Shown here in pieces: positions 27,097 through 35,909 of a stretch of 64,000 nt of DNA. The notes beneath the pieces are model-generated. The model was not told the DNA's origin. It saw only the letters and a program-made list of their open reading frames with translations, and did not search any database. The position numbers and the translations under genes were made by a program. How positions within the stretch are numbered: the first letter of the stretch is position 1; every line of letters starts with the position of its first letter. The DNA is from Parvibaculum sp041688015 (lineage in GTDB: Bacteria; Pseudomonadota; Alphaproteobacteria; Parvibaculales; Parvibaculaceae). The stretch lies in the NCBI GenBank assembly GCA_041688015.1, contig JBDNIY010000001.1, positions 124,001 to 188,000 on the forward strand, written 5' to 3'.

Positions 27097-27378
27097 ATGC
27101 GCGCAGATGAGATTGTAAGAGTCACCGCTGCCGATTTTCACCGCAAAATCGGTGAGTATCAGGACATAGCGCTGACAAAGCCGGTCGCCATCACCAAAAA
27201 TGGTAGGGAGCGGACTTTTCTATTGTCGGCGGAAGAGTATCACCGCCTTAAGCGCCGCGACCGTCAGGTGATTGCCGCTGGCGAGCTTACCGACCGTCAG
27301 GTCGAGGAGATTAGCAATGCCAAGGTTCCAGACGAGCACGCTCATTTAGACGACGAACTTAAAGACTGGAAAGAGTGA
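27097..27378 (+). CDS. Phd/YefM family antitoxin
   Basis: A 93-residue antitoxin. The N-terminal DNA-binding domain reads MRADEIVRVTAADFHRKIGEYQDIALTKPVAITKNGRERTFLLSAEEYHRLKR, the Phd/YefM pattern. The acidic C-terminus (DEHAHLDDELKDWKE) would bind the toxin. The start at 27097 has GGAG upstream; the reading frame extends further up, but a promoter occupies that DNA. The GTG of the toxin overlaps its stop. Confidence 0.85.
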   Translation: MRADEIVRVTAADFHRKIGEYQDIALTKPVAITKNGRERTFLLSAEEYHRLKRRDRQVIAAGELTDRQVEEISNAKVPDEHAHLDDELKDWKE

Positions 27379-27809
27379 GCTTTCCGGCACCTCATCCCGG
27401 TCTGGTTATCCGCTACGCCTACCTCTGGAAGGAGGAGGCCGACGAAGGGCGCGAGGAAGGTTCCAAAGACCGTCCATGCGCCATCATCATGGCCGTCGAT
27501 ACGGCTGACGAGGAGCCGGAAATCCTGGTTCTTCCGATCACCCATAGTCCGCCGGCCAATCCGGCGGACGCTATCGAGATACCAGCGGAGACCAAGAAGC
27601 GCCTTGGGCTCGACTCCGACAGATCATGGATCGTCATCACCGAGGCCAATGCCTTTATCTGGCCCGGTCCTGATTTGCGCCCCATTCCCGGACGTGAGGC
27701 GGTATATGCTTATGGCTCCCTGCCGCCACGTTTCTTCACCCATGTACGTGATAAGTTTCTCGAACGCGATCAGCGCGGTAAGCCGGGGCGTGTGAAGCGC
27801 ACGGAATAG
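27375..27809 (+). CDS. PemK/MazF-like toxin
   Basis: A 144-residue protein related to PemK/MazF growth inhibitors (mRNA interferases). It opens with PAPHPGLVIRYAYLWKEEADEG, continues SKDRPCAIIMAV (the conserved RPC/RPv strand) and LVLPITHSPP, and includes DSDRSWIVITEANAFIWPGPDLRPI. It begins with GTG overlapping the stop of the antitoxin gene, a tight two-gene operon. The divergence from classical MazF is considerable, so toxicity is inferred from fold features and context. Confidence 0.75.
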   Translation: MSFPAPHPGLVIRYAYLWKEEADEGREEGSKDRPCAIIMAVDTADEEPEILVLPITHSPPANPADAIEIPAETKKRLGLDSDRSWIVITEANAFIWPGPDLRPIPGREAVYAYGSLPPRFFTHVRDKFLERDQRGKPGRVKRTE

Positions 27810-27912
27810 CGTTCGGTTTGCGATCAAGCCTGATCGGCGACCGCGCAACGGAAAAGTCGTACAGAGAGAAAACCTGTCAGGCAGCAACCAACATTTCATT
27901 CTGAAATTTATC

Positions 27913-29547
27913 TTGAAGGGATTCAGAACCTCAGCTCCCCTCTATGCAGGCAAGGTGTGGGTTTTCCGTCGAGGAGAAGCGCCCTCTGCAAAGTCGGTCA
28001 AAAAGACTGCCGTTGATCCGCATTTTTACTCGAAGCCTTCGGTCGATGGCGGCAAGACGCTCGATGATGAAATCACAAGATACGAAAATCGACTTGCAGC
28101 ACTTCATGCCTCGCTGAAGGCACTGCCATTTGGCAGCGTAGCCGACCCCAAAACTGCTGCGGAGGTGATTAGCTACCTCATTGTTCGCAATGCCCATATG
28201 CGCTCAGCGTCAACGCACGGCCTGAAACGAATTGTGATTGGTGCCTCAGGTATCTTTGGAGACGAGACCTTTACCAGACAATATCTTGGGTTGAACGGTG
28301 ACTCTCTGAGTCCGAAAGCTCTGCATTTTCTTGAAGATGAAGTGAAAAAGGATGTGCAGTTTGCCCAGCTAGGCTTGCCGCTTGAGGTGTTAAACAAAAT
28401 GGCCTTCGTTCTGGCGAAGGAAAATTACCCCGATTTTGTCAAAAATTATTTGCCTGTCTTGCTTGGGGCGCTTGCCTCTGTTTTTGTCCAGTCTGATACC
28501 ATTGCGCGCGAGGCACATAATAAGGCTCTTTCTCACACCATTGTCCCAGATCGGCTTGTTGTCACACTGAGCGCGCTTTCATGGAGTGTGGTGAAGGCAG
28601 ACACCGTGGCAGTTCTCCCAGATTGTGTGGCCTTCTGCATTGAGACCTCTGGCGACATCCACCCCCTCATGATGGCCGACAGCGATAAGCTTGCCGTGGT
28701 CTTTATGCCGATAGACCCGGACAAAATTCTTGTGGGTCAAAGAGCTGACGCCCTTCCTTTCGATTTCAAGGATTTCAATATTCTCGCCGCTGCTTGTAGT
28801 CAGGATTTCTTTGTTAGCAATGAGTGTACACCGGAGATCGAGCGTCTGGCAGGTGTGATTGGCGAGAGGGCGCGGACTGCAATAGATCAAGCGGTCACAG
28901 AGAGCCTTCTGGAATTTACTACGCCCGTACAAGTGCCCGTGCCGGAAGTCTCACAGGTTGATCAGATTGTTGTGGAGGCATCATCCAATGATGAAGTAGC
29001 CGCTCCGGCACCGATTAATTTTCCACTACATTTTCCAGATAGCGCTGATGAGGAAACAGCTCAGCGCATTGGGGCGGTAGTGCAGGTTATCGTGTCCGCG
29101 ATTGCTGATCGAATTCCACTTGGAAGGTTGGAAGGCGTCACGTTCGCAAATGATTATGAAGCTGCGCTATTGCAGTTGGACAGGGGATTTGGTGCAACCG
29201 CATCGCTTCAGCCAATAGATGAGAAATTTGGTGTCAGCGTGGCGATGGCCCCCACTGTTCTGAGAGATGGTGTTTTGAAAACTCATATCGTAATGAGGGG
29301 CAGTTTTGGTCAAGCTCTTGCCAGCGCAGATGAGCCAAGTCGCGACGCTGCAATTCATATGTTCGTGACTCAACTCGCGCACGCCGGTTGTCTCGAACTG
29401 GTAGAGCAGGCGCTTCCGGGGTTCAGTCTGACAAAGATTGAAAATCGGTTCGAGGCACAACGCTATGCTTGTGTGGACCCTGCATGGAGCGGTTATCTGG
29501 TGTCACGCGTTAGCGCTGCATATGGCGAGGATGCTGGAGCCGGATAG
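27913..29547 (+). CDS. DUF4238 domain protein with unclear start
   Basis: A protein of at least 544 residues. The N-terminal third matches the DUF4238 pattern (KGFRTSAPLYAGKVWVFRR, VKKTAVDPHFYSKP, DDEITRYENRLAAL). The usual domain opening, N-Q/H-H-F/Y, is visible upstream in the same open frame (SNQHFILKFILKGF, 27883-27924), but between the last stop (27793-27795) and 27913 there is no ATG, GTG or TTG. Translation would need CTG at 27874 or the TTG at 27913, which removes the conserved opening. The C-terminal half (after about residue 330) is Pro/Val-rich then a separate domain I do not recognise. It lies between the PemK pair and an inverted IstB remnant. Function unknown; possibly a cargo gene damaged at its 5' end. 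Confidence 0.6.
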   Translation: MKGFRTSAPLYAGKVWVFRRGEAPSAKSVKKTAVDPHFYSKPSVDGGKTLDDEITRYENRLAALHASLKALPFGSVADPKTAAEVISYLIVRNAHMRSASTHGLKRIVIGASGIFGDETFTRQYLGLNGDSLSPKALHFLEDEVKKDVQFAQLGLPLEVLNKMAFVLAKENYPDFVKNYLPVLLGALASVFVQSDTIAREAHNKALSHTIVPDRLVVTLSALSWSVVKADTVAVLPDCVAFCIETSGDIHPLMMADSDKLAVVFMPIDPDKILVGQRADALPFDFKDFNILAAACSQDFFVSNECTPEIERLAGVIGERARTAIDQAVTESLLEFTTPVQVPVPEVSQVDQIVVEASSNDEVAAPAPINFPLHFPDSADEETAQRIGAVVQVIVSAIADRIPLGRLEGVTFANDYEAALLQLDRGFGATASLQPIDEKFGVSVAMAPTVLRDGVLKTHIVMRGSFGQALASADEPSRDAAIHMFVTQLAHAGCLELVEQALPGFSLTKIENRFEAQRYACVDPAWSGYLVSRVSAAYGEDAGAG

Positions 29548-29579
29548 AGGTGGCTCGGTTTGTTTGAACAGGCTCGCGC

Positions 29580-29702
29580 GTTTTCTGACCGTCGCTGAGC
29601 TTTCTTGCTGGCCGCGAGCCGATAGCTGCCACCGTTCATCTCCAGGATGTTGACGTGGTGTGTGAGCCGGTCGAGCAGCGCGCCAGTCAGGCGTTCCGAT
29701 CG
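29580..29702 (-). mobile_element. Inverted IstB 3' remnant
   Basis: Read on the minus strand this piece encodes ERLTGALLDRLTHHVNILEMNGGSYRL and continues into the IstB C-terminus. It matches 26664-26787 with only a few differences over about 120 bp, in the opposite orientation. Together the two pieces bracket the PemK pair and the DUF4238 gene. Confidence 0.85.
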
Positions 29703-29861
29703 CAGCCTTCAGAGGTGGCAAACCTGATGCTCGATCTTCAGAAAGGGAAATCTAACGTTCTAAGTTAAATTCAACCACGGACTTAACGGCCCCGTGAGAT
29801 ACTAAGTAAATAGTCATTGGGTGAATTAGCATGCATCCTTCAAACCCCGGTATCGAACGCC

Positions 29862-30042
29862 GCTGTCTGACAGACTGGCTTTGACCTGATTGTGTTAAAC
29901 GGAAACCACAATCATGGCACTTAGATGCCGAGTGTGGGAGCCATCCACAACCGGTCAAAGCCAACGGCATCTATGGCCGCAAACGAAGCGTGAGTTCGCC
30001 CAAGCATGATTGATATTGTAATTTATCAGCCTGTCAGACAGC
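29862..30042. mobile_element. 181-bp element bounded by perfect 12-bp inverted repeats
   Basis: GCTGTCTGACAG (29862-29873) and its reverse complement CTGTCAGACAGC (30031-30042) bound a short non-coding segment; the match extends imperfectly to about 16 bp. Inside are nested inverted pairs: GGCTTTGACC (29877-29886) with GGTCAAAGCC (29953-29962), TGATTGTG (29887-29894) with CACAATCA (29907-29914), and AGATGCCG (29923-29930) with CGGCATCT (29965-29972). No clear target duplication is seen. It resembles a MITE or the two ends of a deleted insertion sequence. Its right edge overlaps the stop of the MsbA-like fragment. Confidence 0.55.
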
Positions 30043-31323
30043 AGCACTAGCGAGGGCTTTTACCACGGGCTCGCGGAACTGAAGAGCGCAGAGATGGGCA
30101 TACAGGCCACCTTGGGAAATCAATTCGCTATGAGATCCGGATTGTAGGACCTCACCGTGCTCCATGACATATATTTTGTCTGCATTTCGTACCGTTGAGA
30201 GACGATGTGCGATGACGACCGTCGTTCGATTTTCCATGAGGCGGTCGAGTGCCTCCTGAACTTTGTGTTCCGATTGCGCGTCAAGAGCTGAGGTTGGCTC
30301 ATCAAGCAGAAGAATAGGGGCATCTCTCAGCATTGCGCGCGCTATGGCTATACGCTGACGTTGGCCGCCCGAAAGGCGTCCGCCTCCTTCTCCAACAGGC
30401 GTGTCATATCCAGCTTCAAGTATGGAAATGAACTCGTGGGCATTGGCATTTTGTGCCGCTTCAATGACTTCATCTTCTGATGCGTTAGGCTTGCCAAATG
30501 CAATGTTGTCTCTGATGGTTCCGTCAAAGAGAAAGGTATCCTGCGTCACGAGCGCAATATTGCGGCGGAGAGATTCAAATGACACTTTGCGGAGATCTTG
30601 GCTGTCTACCAAAACGCTGCCGATTGTTGGATCGTAAAATCTTTCGATGAGCGCAAAAACAGTCGACTTGCCGCCTCCTGACGGCCCAACCAAAGCTGTT
30701 ACGCCGTTTGGTTGAATGTCCAAAGAAATATTATTCAGAGCAGGGGAGTTGCCATATGAAAACGACACTTCATTCAGCGTGATCTGCCCATTTGCCACTA
30801 AAAGCTCAGCCGCATCGGAAGCTTCATCAGTATCAATTGGTTGATCAAGTATTTCATAAAGCATCGAGGCGGCGACAATATTAGAATGGAGCTGTACATT
30901 AAGGCGAGCTAGGCGTTTTGCAGGTTCGTAAGCCAAGAGCATCGCTGTAATAAACGAAAAGAAGCCGCCAGCATCAGCACCATTTTGAATGACGTTCCAG
31001 CCGCCGTATACAATTACGCCAGCAATTGCGAACCCCCCAAGAGATTCCATTAGTGGCCCTGTCATCGCACCAGCAATAGCAATTTTGTTGGATCTTTTTT
31101 CTACATCTCTGATTGCTTTAGTCATAGTCTTCCGCATCACGTCTTCAAGGTTAAAAGACTTGACAATGCGAATCCCGATAGCTGTCTCCTGCATTGTTGA
31201 AACAATTTGTGCAAGTGACTTAAGTTCAGCGCGCATAATTAGTTTGACGCGTTTTACCAGCCTTGAAACGCCCAAGACTACGAAATCCCGCCAGTTAGGT
31301 CGCACTTTACGATTACGGTGCAT
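30034..31323 (-). pseudogene. MsbA-like ABC exporter, N-terminally truncated
   Basis: 429 residues of a lipid-exporter-type ABC half-transporter. The nucleotide-binding domain is intact: Walker A GPSGGGKST, signature LSGGQRQR, Walker B ILLLDEPTSALD and the H-loop VVIAHRLSTV. The membrane domain starts abruptly in the long cytoplasmic helix (LVKRVKLIMRAELKSLAQIVSTMQETAIGIRIVKSF). About the first 160 residues, with three or so helices, are missing and replaced by an unrelated opening (MHRNRKVRPNWRDF). The last residues run into the inverted-repeat element. It may be the remains of the exporter that stood beside the pigment cluster; it is divergent from it. Confidence 0.75.
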
Positions 31324-31432
31324 GGGCTGATTGAAATGGCACCCTTTATAGGCGAATTTAGGTACCCGCTCGCCGCTCGCCGGTTGAATACTTATCTTGG
31401 TGAGCAGTTACAGTTGATGGGGGAGATAGTGG

Positions 31433-31708
31433 TTGAGTGAACTCGAAGATCGGATTCGGCATCTCATTGTGGAGACGTTGAATCTGGAAGACATTACTGC
31501 TGAGGAAATCAGCCTCGATGAAGCCCTGTTTGGGGACGGACTGGGTTTGGATTCAATCGACGCGCTTGAGCTTGGCGTGGAGATACAGAAAGCCTTTGGC
31601 GTCAAAATTGATACACAAGATGAAAAACTCTCCAGCTATTTTTCGAACATCAGAGCTTTGGCGGCTTTTGTGGCCGAAAGCCAACAGCGCGAAGGGCAGG
31701 TTGTATGA
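31433..31708 (+). CDS. apeE: Acyl carrier protein (ApeE-like)
   Basis: A 91-residue acyl carrier protein; the phosphopantetheine Ser is in GLGLDSIDALELG. It is the first gene of the 14-gene pigment operon and would carry the growing polyene chain. The start is TTG at 31433, preceded by GGGGAG; no ATG is available in this frame. The stop overlaps the next ACP start. Symbol given by position and family relative to described aryl polyene clusters. Confidence 0.88.
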   Translation: MSELEDRIRHLIVETLNLEDITAEEISLDEALFGDGLGLDSIDALELGVEIQKAFGVKIDTQDEKLSSYFSNIRALAAFVAESQQREGQVV

Positions 31709-31956
31709 CCCGCGACGAAATCCAGATAAAATTGACAGAATTTCTTGTCGAGCTATTTGAGATAGATCCTGAAACGATTTTACCTAATGCATTGCTGTCT
31801 GAAGACTTGGATATTGACAGCATCGATATCGTCGATCTCATTTTAAAGCTGCAAGATTTCACAGGACAGAATGTATCAGCGGAACAATTTCGCTCCGTTC
31901 GAACGGTCAACGATGTCATAGATCAGGTTCATGAGCTCCTCGGACAAGCGGCTTGA
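31705..31956 (+). CDS. apeF: Second acyl carrier protein (ApeF-like)
   Basis: An 83-residue acyl carrier protein with the attachment Ser in DLDIDSIDIVDL. It overlaps the upstream ACP by 4 bases and the downstream membrane-protein gene by 26 bases. Two distinct ACPs in tandem are typical of aryl polyene loci, where one carries the extender/elongating chain and the other a different intermediate; which does which cannot be told here. Confidence 0.88.
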   Translation: MTRDEIQIKLTEFLVELFEIDPETILPNALLSEDLDIDSIDIVDLILKLQDFTGQNVSAEQFRSVRTVNDVIDQVHELLGQAA

Positions 31957-32512
31957 TCCTTGGGTCGCGATGCTCGCGGCCATATCTTTTCTCTTTCCGC
32001 CTATAGCGGCAATCGGTATGCAATGGATTGGGCCTTGGCCCATTGTCGGCGGTTTGATCGTCGTCTTGCTGCTGCGCGTTGTTATGCCTACTGTAACGCC
32101 GATGCCTATCGAGATGACTTTGGGCGTGTTGGCCGTGGCGGTCAGCGAAATCATTGTCAGCCTTTATGATCCTCATCTGGCAGCGCGGCTCTATCCTGTC
32201 TTCATGAATGCGACCTTGTTTCTCGCTTTTGCGGCTACCTTATGGAGGCCGCCGAGCATGATCGAACGCTTTGCCCGGATCTCCGATCCTGACCTCGATG
32301 CCCATGGCATCGTCTATACGCGTGTTGTGACCTGTGTCTGGATGGCATTCTTCGTCTTCAATGGAAGTATCGCACTCTGGACCGCGCTTCACGGCAGTTG
32401 GATGCTATGGGGTGTCTATAATGGTGGCATCTCTTATGTGCTGGCGGGCACATTGATGGCAGGTGAATATATTATCCGACGTATTGTACGGACCAGAAAG
32501 ACGGCATCATGA
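31931..32512 (+). CDS. COG4648-type membrane protein of the pigment cluster
   Basis: A 193-residue integral membrane protein with about five to six helices (WVAMLAAISFLFPPIAAIGM, WPIVGGLIVVLLLRVV and others). Proteins of this kind hold a fixed place between the ACPs and the AMP-ligase in aryl polyene clusters (position of apeG); the function is not known. It starts with an ATG inside the preceding ACP gene and its stop overlaps the AMP-ligase start. Confidence 0.72.
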   Translation: MSSSDKRLDPWVAMLAAISFLFPPIAAIGMQWIGPWPIVGGLIVVLLLRVVMPTVTPMPIEMTLGVLAVAVSEIIVSLYDPHLAARLYPVFMNATLFLAFAATLWRPPSMIERFARISDPDLDAHGIVYTRVVTCVWMAFFVFNGSIALWTALHGSWMLWGVYNGGISYVLAGTLMAGEYIIRRIVRTRKTAS

Positions 32513-34188
32513 CGTCGCACTCTTGGTCTTTCATTGACGAATTCGACGACGCTGCTCCAATGGTTCTGCGCGGGCGAGATACTTTGAGTGCGCGAGATGT
32601 GCGTGGCGAAGCGGTGAGGGTTCGCTCCCAGCTTGCGGGAGGGCATGGCCCCATTTTTCTCTATTGCGAGGATGCTGGGAACTTTCTCGCTGGGCTGCTG
32701 GGTGCGTTAAGTGCGAGCCGGGATGTTTTTCTGCCGGGTCATGCCGCGCCTGCCTATCTTCAAGAGATTGGGGCCACCAGTGAGCGGCTTTTGACGGATA
32801 TGGAGGGGCTCGACGCGGAGGCTTTGGTCGTTTCGATCATGCCGGAGATGGCACCCGCGACGATCGACAAGGTCAAAATCGACGAAACCGCGAGGATAGG
32901 CTTTTTAACGTCAGGCTCAACGGGCGCGCCAAAACTCTGCATCAAGACCCAGCGCCAAATTCTTTTGGAAGCCGTGGCCCAACTTGACTTTTGGGGTGCG
33001 CCCTCCGGACCAGTGCTGGGCACCGTGTCGCACCAGCATATTTATGGCCTGTTGTTTCGCCTGTTTTGGCCATTGATGGCAGGCCAGCCTATCTTTGCCC
33101 AACAGTTTGAAATGTGGGAGCAGGTTGTTCATCACGCAGCTTCCGGGAGCAGTTTCATTTCGAGCCCGGCGCATCTTGCGCGCATCCCTGGCAGTCTTGC
33201 CGTGAAAGACATGCCCCAGCATATTTTCTCTTCCGGTGGGCCCCTATCCTTTGCTGCCGCGCAGAGCGCACTGGCAAAATTTGACACCTTGCCGATTGAG
33301 GTTCTGGGAAGCACGGAGACAGGCGGCGTGGCGTGGCGCCAGCAGGGCCGCGAGGATGAACCATGGACGCCATTGCCTGACGTTGAAGTAACTTCGGGCG
33401 ACGAAGGGGCGCTTTGCGTGCGTTCACCCTTTACTGGTGAGCCCGATTTTGTGGCAATGGGAGATAGGGTCACGATTGGCGCTGAGAGGCGTTTCACGCT
33501 TCATGCGCGGATTGACCGAATTGTTAAAGTTGAAGGCAAACGCGTATCGCTGCCGCATGTCGAAGGCGTGATGCGCAAGCTGCCGAGCATTGTCGATGTC
33601 GCGGTCGTTGACCTGCCTGACAGGGGGCATGTGCTCGGCGCAGCGGTTATCTTGTCGCAAGAAGCTGATCACCGTCTAAAAGAAATCGGGCCGTTTCGTT
33701 TCTCGCGGGAATTGCGCAAAGGCCTAGCCACTCATCTCGAACCGATGGAGCGCCCGAAAGTCTGGCGGTTTCTATTATCCATGCCACAGAATGCGCAGGG
33801 CAAGCGGCCTGTTGCAGAATTGCGGAATTTGTTCTTCAACAAACACATGCAATTGCCCAAAATTATTACGCAAGATACCAAACAAGACGAGGCCCGTTTT
33901 GAGTTGGTGCTTGATCCCGAACTCGTATGGTTTGACGGGCATTTCCCTGAACAGCCTGTCTTGGCTGGCGTAGCTCAAATTCACATTGCGTCGATGCTTG
34001 CGGAAAAATTATGGGGCTTCATACCGACCGGTAAGGAGATGGCGCGGGTCAAATTTCGTCGTCTGCTTATACCGGGCGACCACGTCACGCTGGTTTTGGT
34101 TCGGCATTCCTCTGAGAGTTTGAAATTTACTTATCTGATAGGTGACGAGGTTGCAGCAAGTGGCACCTTAAAAGGCATGGTCGCATGA
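32509..34188 (+). CDS. AMP-ligase fused to hotdog 3-hydroxyacyl-ACP dehydratase (ApeH-ApeI)
   Basis: A 559-residue two-domain protein. Residues about 1-440 form an adenylate-forming ligase: SGSTGAPKLCIKT is the phosphate-binding loop, STETGGVAWR the adenine motif and KRP(V)AEL near 437 the end of the mobile subdomain. Residues about 460-559 form a hotdog domain with FDGHFPEQPVLAGVAQI, the catalytic His region of FabZ/ApeI-like dehydratases. In described aryl polyene loci the ligase (ApeH, loads the aryl starter onto ACP) and the dehydratase (ApeI) are usually adjacent genes; here the reading frame joins them without a stop. The gene overlaps both neighbours by 4 bases. Confidence 0.85.
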   Translation: MTSHSWSFIDEFDDAAPMVLRGRDTLSARDVRGEAVRVRSQLAGGHGPIFLYCEDAGNFLAGLLGALSASRDVFLPGHAAPAYLQEIGATSERLLTDMEGLDAEALVVSIMPEMAPATIDKVKIDETARIGFLTSGSTGAPKLCIKTQRQILLEAVAQLDFWGAPSGPVLGTVSHQHIYGLLFRLFWPLMAGQPIFAQQFEMWEQVVHHAASGSSFISSPAHLARIPGSLAVKDMPQHIFSSGGPLSFAAAQSALAKFDTLPIEVLGSTETGGVAWRQQGREDEPWTPLPDVEVTSGDEGALCVRSPFTGEPDFVAMGDRVTIGAERRFTLHARIDRIVKVEGKRVSLPHVEGVMRKLPSIVDVAVVDLPDRGHVLGAAVILSQEADHRLKEIGPFRFSRELRKGLATHLEPMERPKVWRFLLSMPQNAQGKRPVAELRNLFFNKHMQLPKIITQDTKQDEARFELVLDPELVWFDGHFPEQPVLAGVAQIHIASMLAEKLWGFIPTGKEMARVKFRRLLIPGDHVTLVLVRHSSESLKFTYLIGDEVAASGTLKGMVA

Positions 34189-35909
34189 GTTTTTGTCCAT
34201 GCGCCATTGTGCCAACTTTTAAGCATGTCGAGGCGCTTGCGGAAATTCTTGGACATCTCCGAGTCTTCGACCTGCCGGTTATTGTGATCGATGACGGGAA
34301 TGAGGAAAGTGTTGCTGAGCGCATTCAGTCGATTTGCATAGAACACGAAGGCGTTGAATTTTTTTCGCGCCCAACCAACGGTGGCAAGGGCGCGGCAATG
34401 TTGGACGGTTTCAATTTGGCAAAGAGCCGAGGTTTTACACATGCCTTGCAGATTGATGCCGACGGACAGCATGAGATTTCGCTTGTACCTGAAATGATCG
34501 CGTTGGCGCGTTCTAACCCCGCCGCCTTTGTCACAGGCGCTCCGACTTTTGACGATAGCATGCCACGAGCACGCAGGATGGGCCGTTGGATTACGCATCT
34601 ATGGGTATCGATCAACACGCTATCGCCAAATATCCTCGATGCCATGTGCGGCTTTCGTGTCTATCCCCTGGCTTCCACGTTGAACGTAGTCGAAAGCCAG
34701 CACCTGTCATTGCGAATGGGGTTTGATATCGAGATCGTTGTGCGCCTGATTTGGGCCGGTTTAGAAGTAAAAACCTTGCCAGTTCGGGTGGTCTATCCCG
34801 AAGGCAATCATTCTAATTTTTCGGCGGGCGAGAATGTTGGTATATCGCTCATGCATACGCGCATGTTTTTTAGGATGCTGGGACGCGTGCCGGGTCTGCT
34901 TTTGCAGCGCTGGCGCGGCGGGCGGGCGCGAAGCTCACAACACTGGGCATATTTAGGTGAACGTGGTGGTGCCTTTGGCCTTTGGTTTTTGGCAAGCATA
35001 TATAAAGTCCTGGGGCGGCAGGCCTGTCTTGTTGTGATGTCGCCGGCCATTCTCTTTTTCTTTCTGACAGGAACAGAGCAGCGGCGTGCATCGGCGGATT
35101 ACCTGCAAAGACTTTGGCATGCGGGCGGATTACCAGCTAGGCCGAACCTCGTTATGTCGCTTCGCCATTTCATGGCCTTCGGCGTGGCGGCGCTGGACAA
35201 GCTAGCAGCGTGGACAGGCCATATTCCCATTGAGGATGTCGAAGGCGACTATCCAAGCGCTTTCGATATGGTGCGCGAAAGCGGCAGAGGTGCGTTTTTC
35301 ATAACGGCGCATCTTGGCAACCCAGAGGTGATGCGCGCCATTGGAAGTCTCAAGAAGCGCGCGCGCGTCAACGTGTTGGTTCATACTGCGCATGCGTTGC
35401 GTTTCAATTCGCTCATCGCTTCCCATGAAGCTGGATCAGCTCTTCGCGTGATTCAGGTGACGCAGGTTGGGCTTGATACGGCCATCTTGTTGCAAACGGC
35501 GATCGAGAATGGCGAGATCGTGGTGATTGTTGGTGATCGTATCCCAGTCGCGGGGGTTAAACGGGTCGCCTGGGCGAATTTTCTTGATAGCCCAGCGCCG
35601 TTTCCTCAAGGTCCACATATCTTGGCCTCCATTCTCAAATGCCCCGTCTATTTACTTTTCTGTGTACGTGACGGGGAGAAGCACAAGGTCTTTTTTGAAC
35701 TCTTTGCCGAGCGTATTGAACTACCCCGCAAGCAAAGAGAGGCGGCGATCCAAGCTTCCGTTCAGCGGTATGCCGCGCGGCTCGAACATTATGTGAAACG
35801 CGCGCCTCTCCAATGGTTCAATTTTTTTGACTTCTGGGGGCCCGCTGACCTTGAAGCGACTTCGCCCGACATATTGAAACCTGAATTGAAAAGCAAGATA
35901 ATCCCGTGA
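34185..35909 (+). CDS. Glycosyltransferase family 2 fused to LpxL-type acyltransferase
   Basis: A 574-residue bifunctional protein. The N-terminal 240 residues are a GT-2 domain (IVPTFKHVEALAEIL, VIVIDDGN, DADGQHE as the metal-binding DxD-type site). After a hydrophobic stretch (ACLVVMSPAILFFFLTG) the C-terminal half is a lipid A lauroyl/myristoyl-type acyltransferase with HLGNPE as the HX4E catalytic motif and VGDRIPVAG downstream. In aryl polyene clusters these functions (apeJ/apeK positions) attach the polyene to a sugar-lipid anchor. Membrane association is likely. Overlaps its neighbours by 4 bases on both sides. Confidence 0.87.
   Translation: MSFCPCAIVPTFKHVEALAEILGHLRVFDLPVIVIDDGNEESVAERIQSICIEHEGVEFFSRPTNGGKGAAMLDGFNLAKSRGFTHALQIDADGQHEISLVPEMIALARSNPAAFVTGAPTFDDSMPRARRMGRWITHLWVSINTLSPNILDAMCGFRVYPLASTLNVVESQHLSLRMGFDIEIVVRLIWAGLEVKTLPVRVVYPEGNHSNFSAGENVGISLMHTRMFFRMLGRVPGLLLQRWRGGRARSSQHWAYLGERGGAFGLWFLASIYKVLGRQACLVVMSPAILFFFLTGTEQRRASADYLQRLWHAGGLPARPNLVMSLRHFMAFGVAALDKLAAWTGHIPIEDVEGDYPSAFDMVRESGRGAFFITAHLGNPEVMRAIGSLKKRARVNVLVHTAHALRFNSLIASHEAGSALRVIQVTQVGLDTAILLQTAIENGEIVVIVGDRIPVAGVKRVAWANFLDSPAPFPQGPHILASILKCPVYLLFCVRDGEKHKVFFELFAERIELPRKQREAAIQASVQRYAARLEHYVKRAPLQWFNFFDFWGPADLEATSPDILKPELKSKIIP

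Noticed and set aside
29752..29970. 72-codon minus-strand frame with Cys/His residues (TGCGW, CHDCG)
   Set aside because: It falls within the nested inverted repeats of the small element; the Cys/His pattern arises from those repeats and no zinc-binding family fits.
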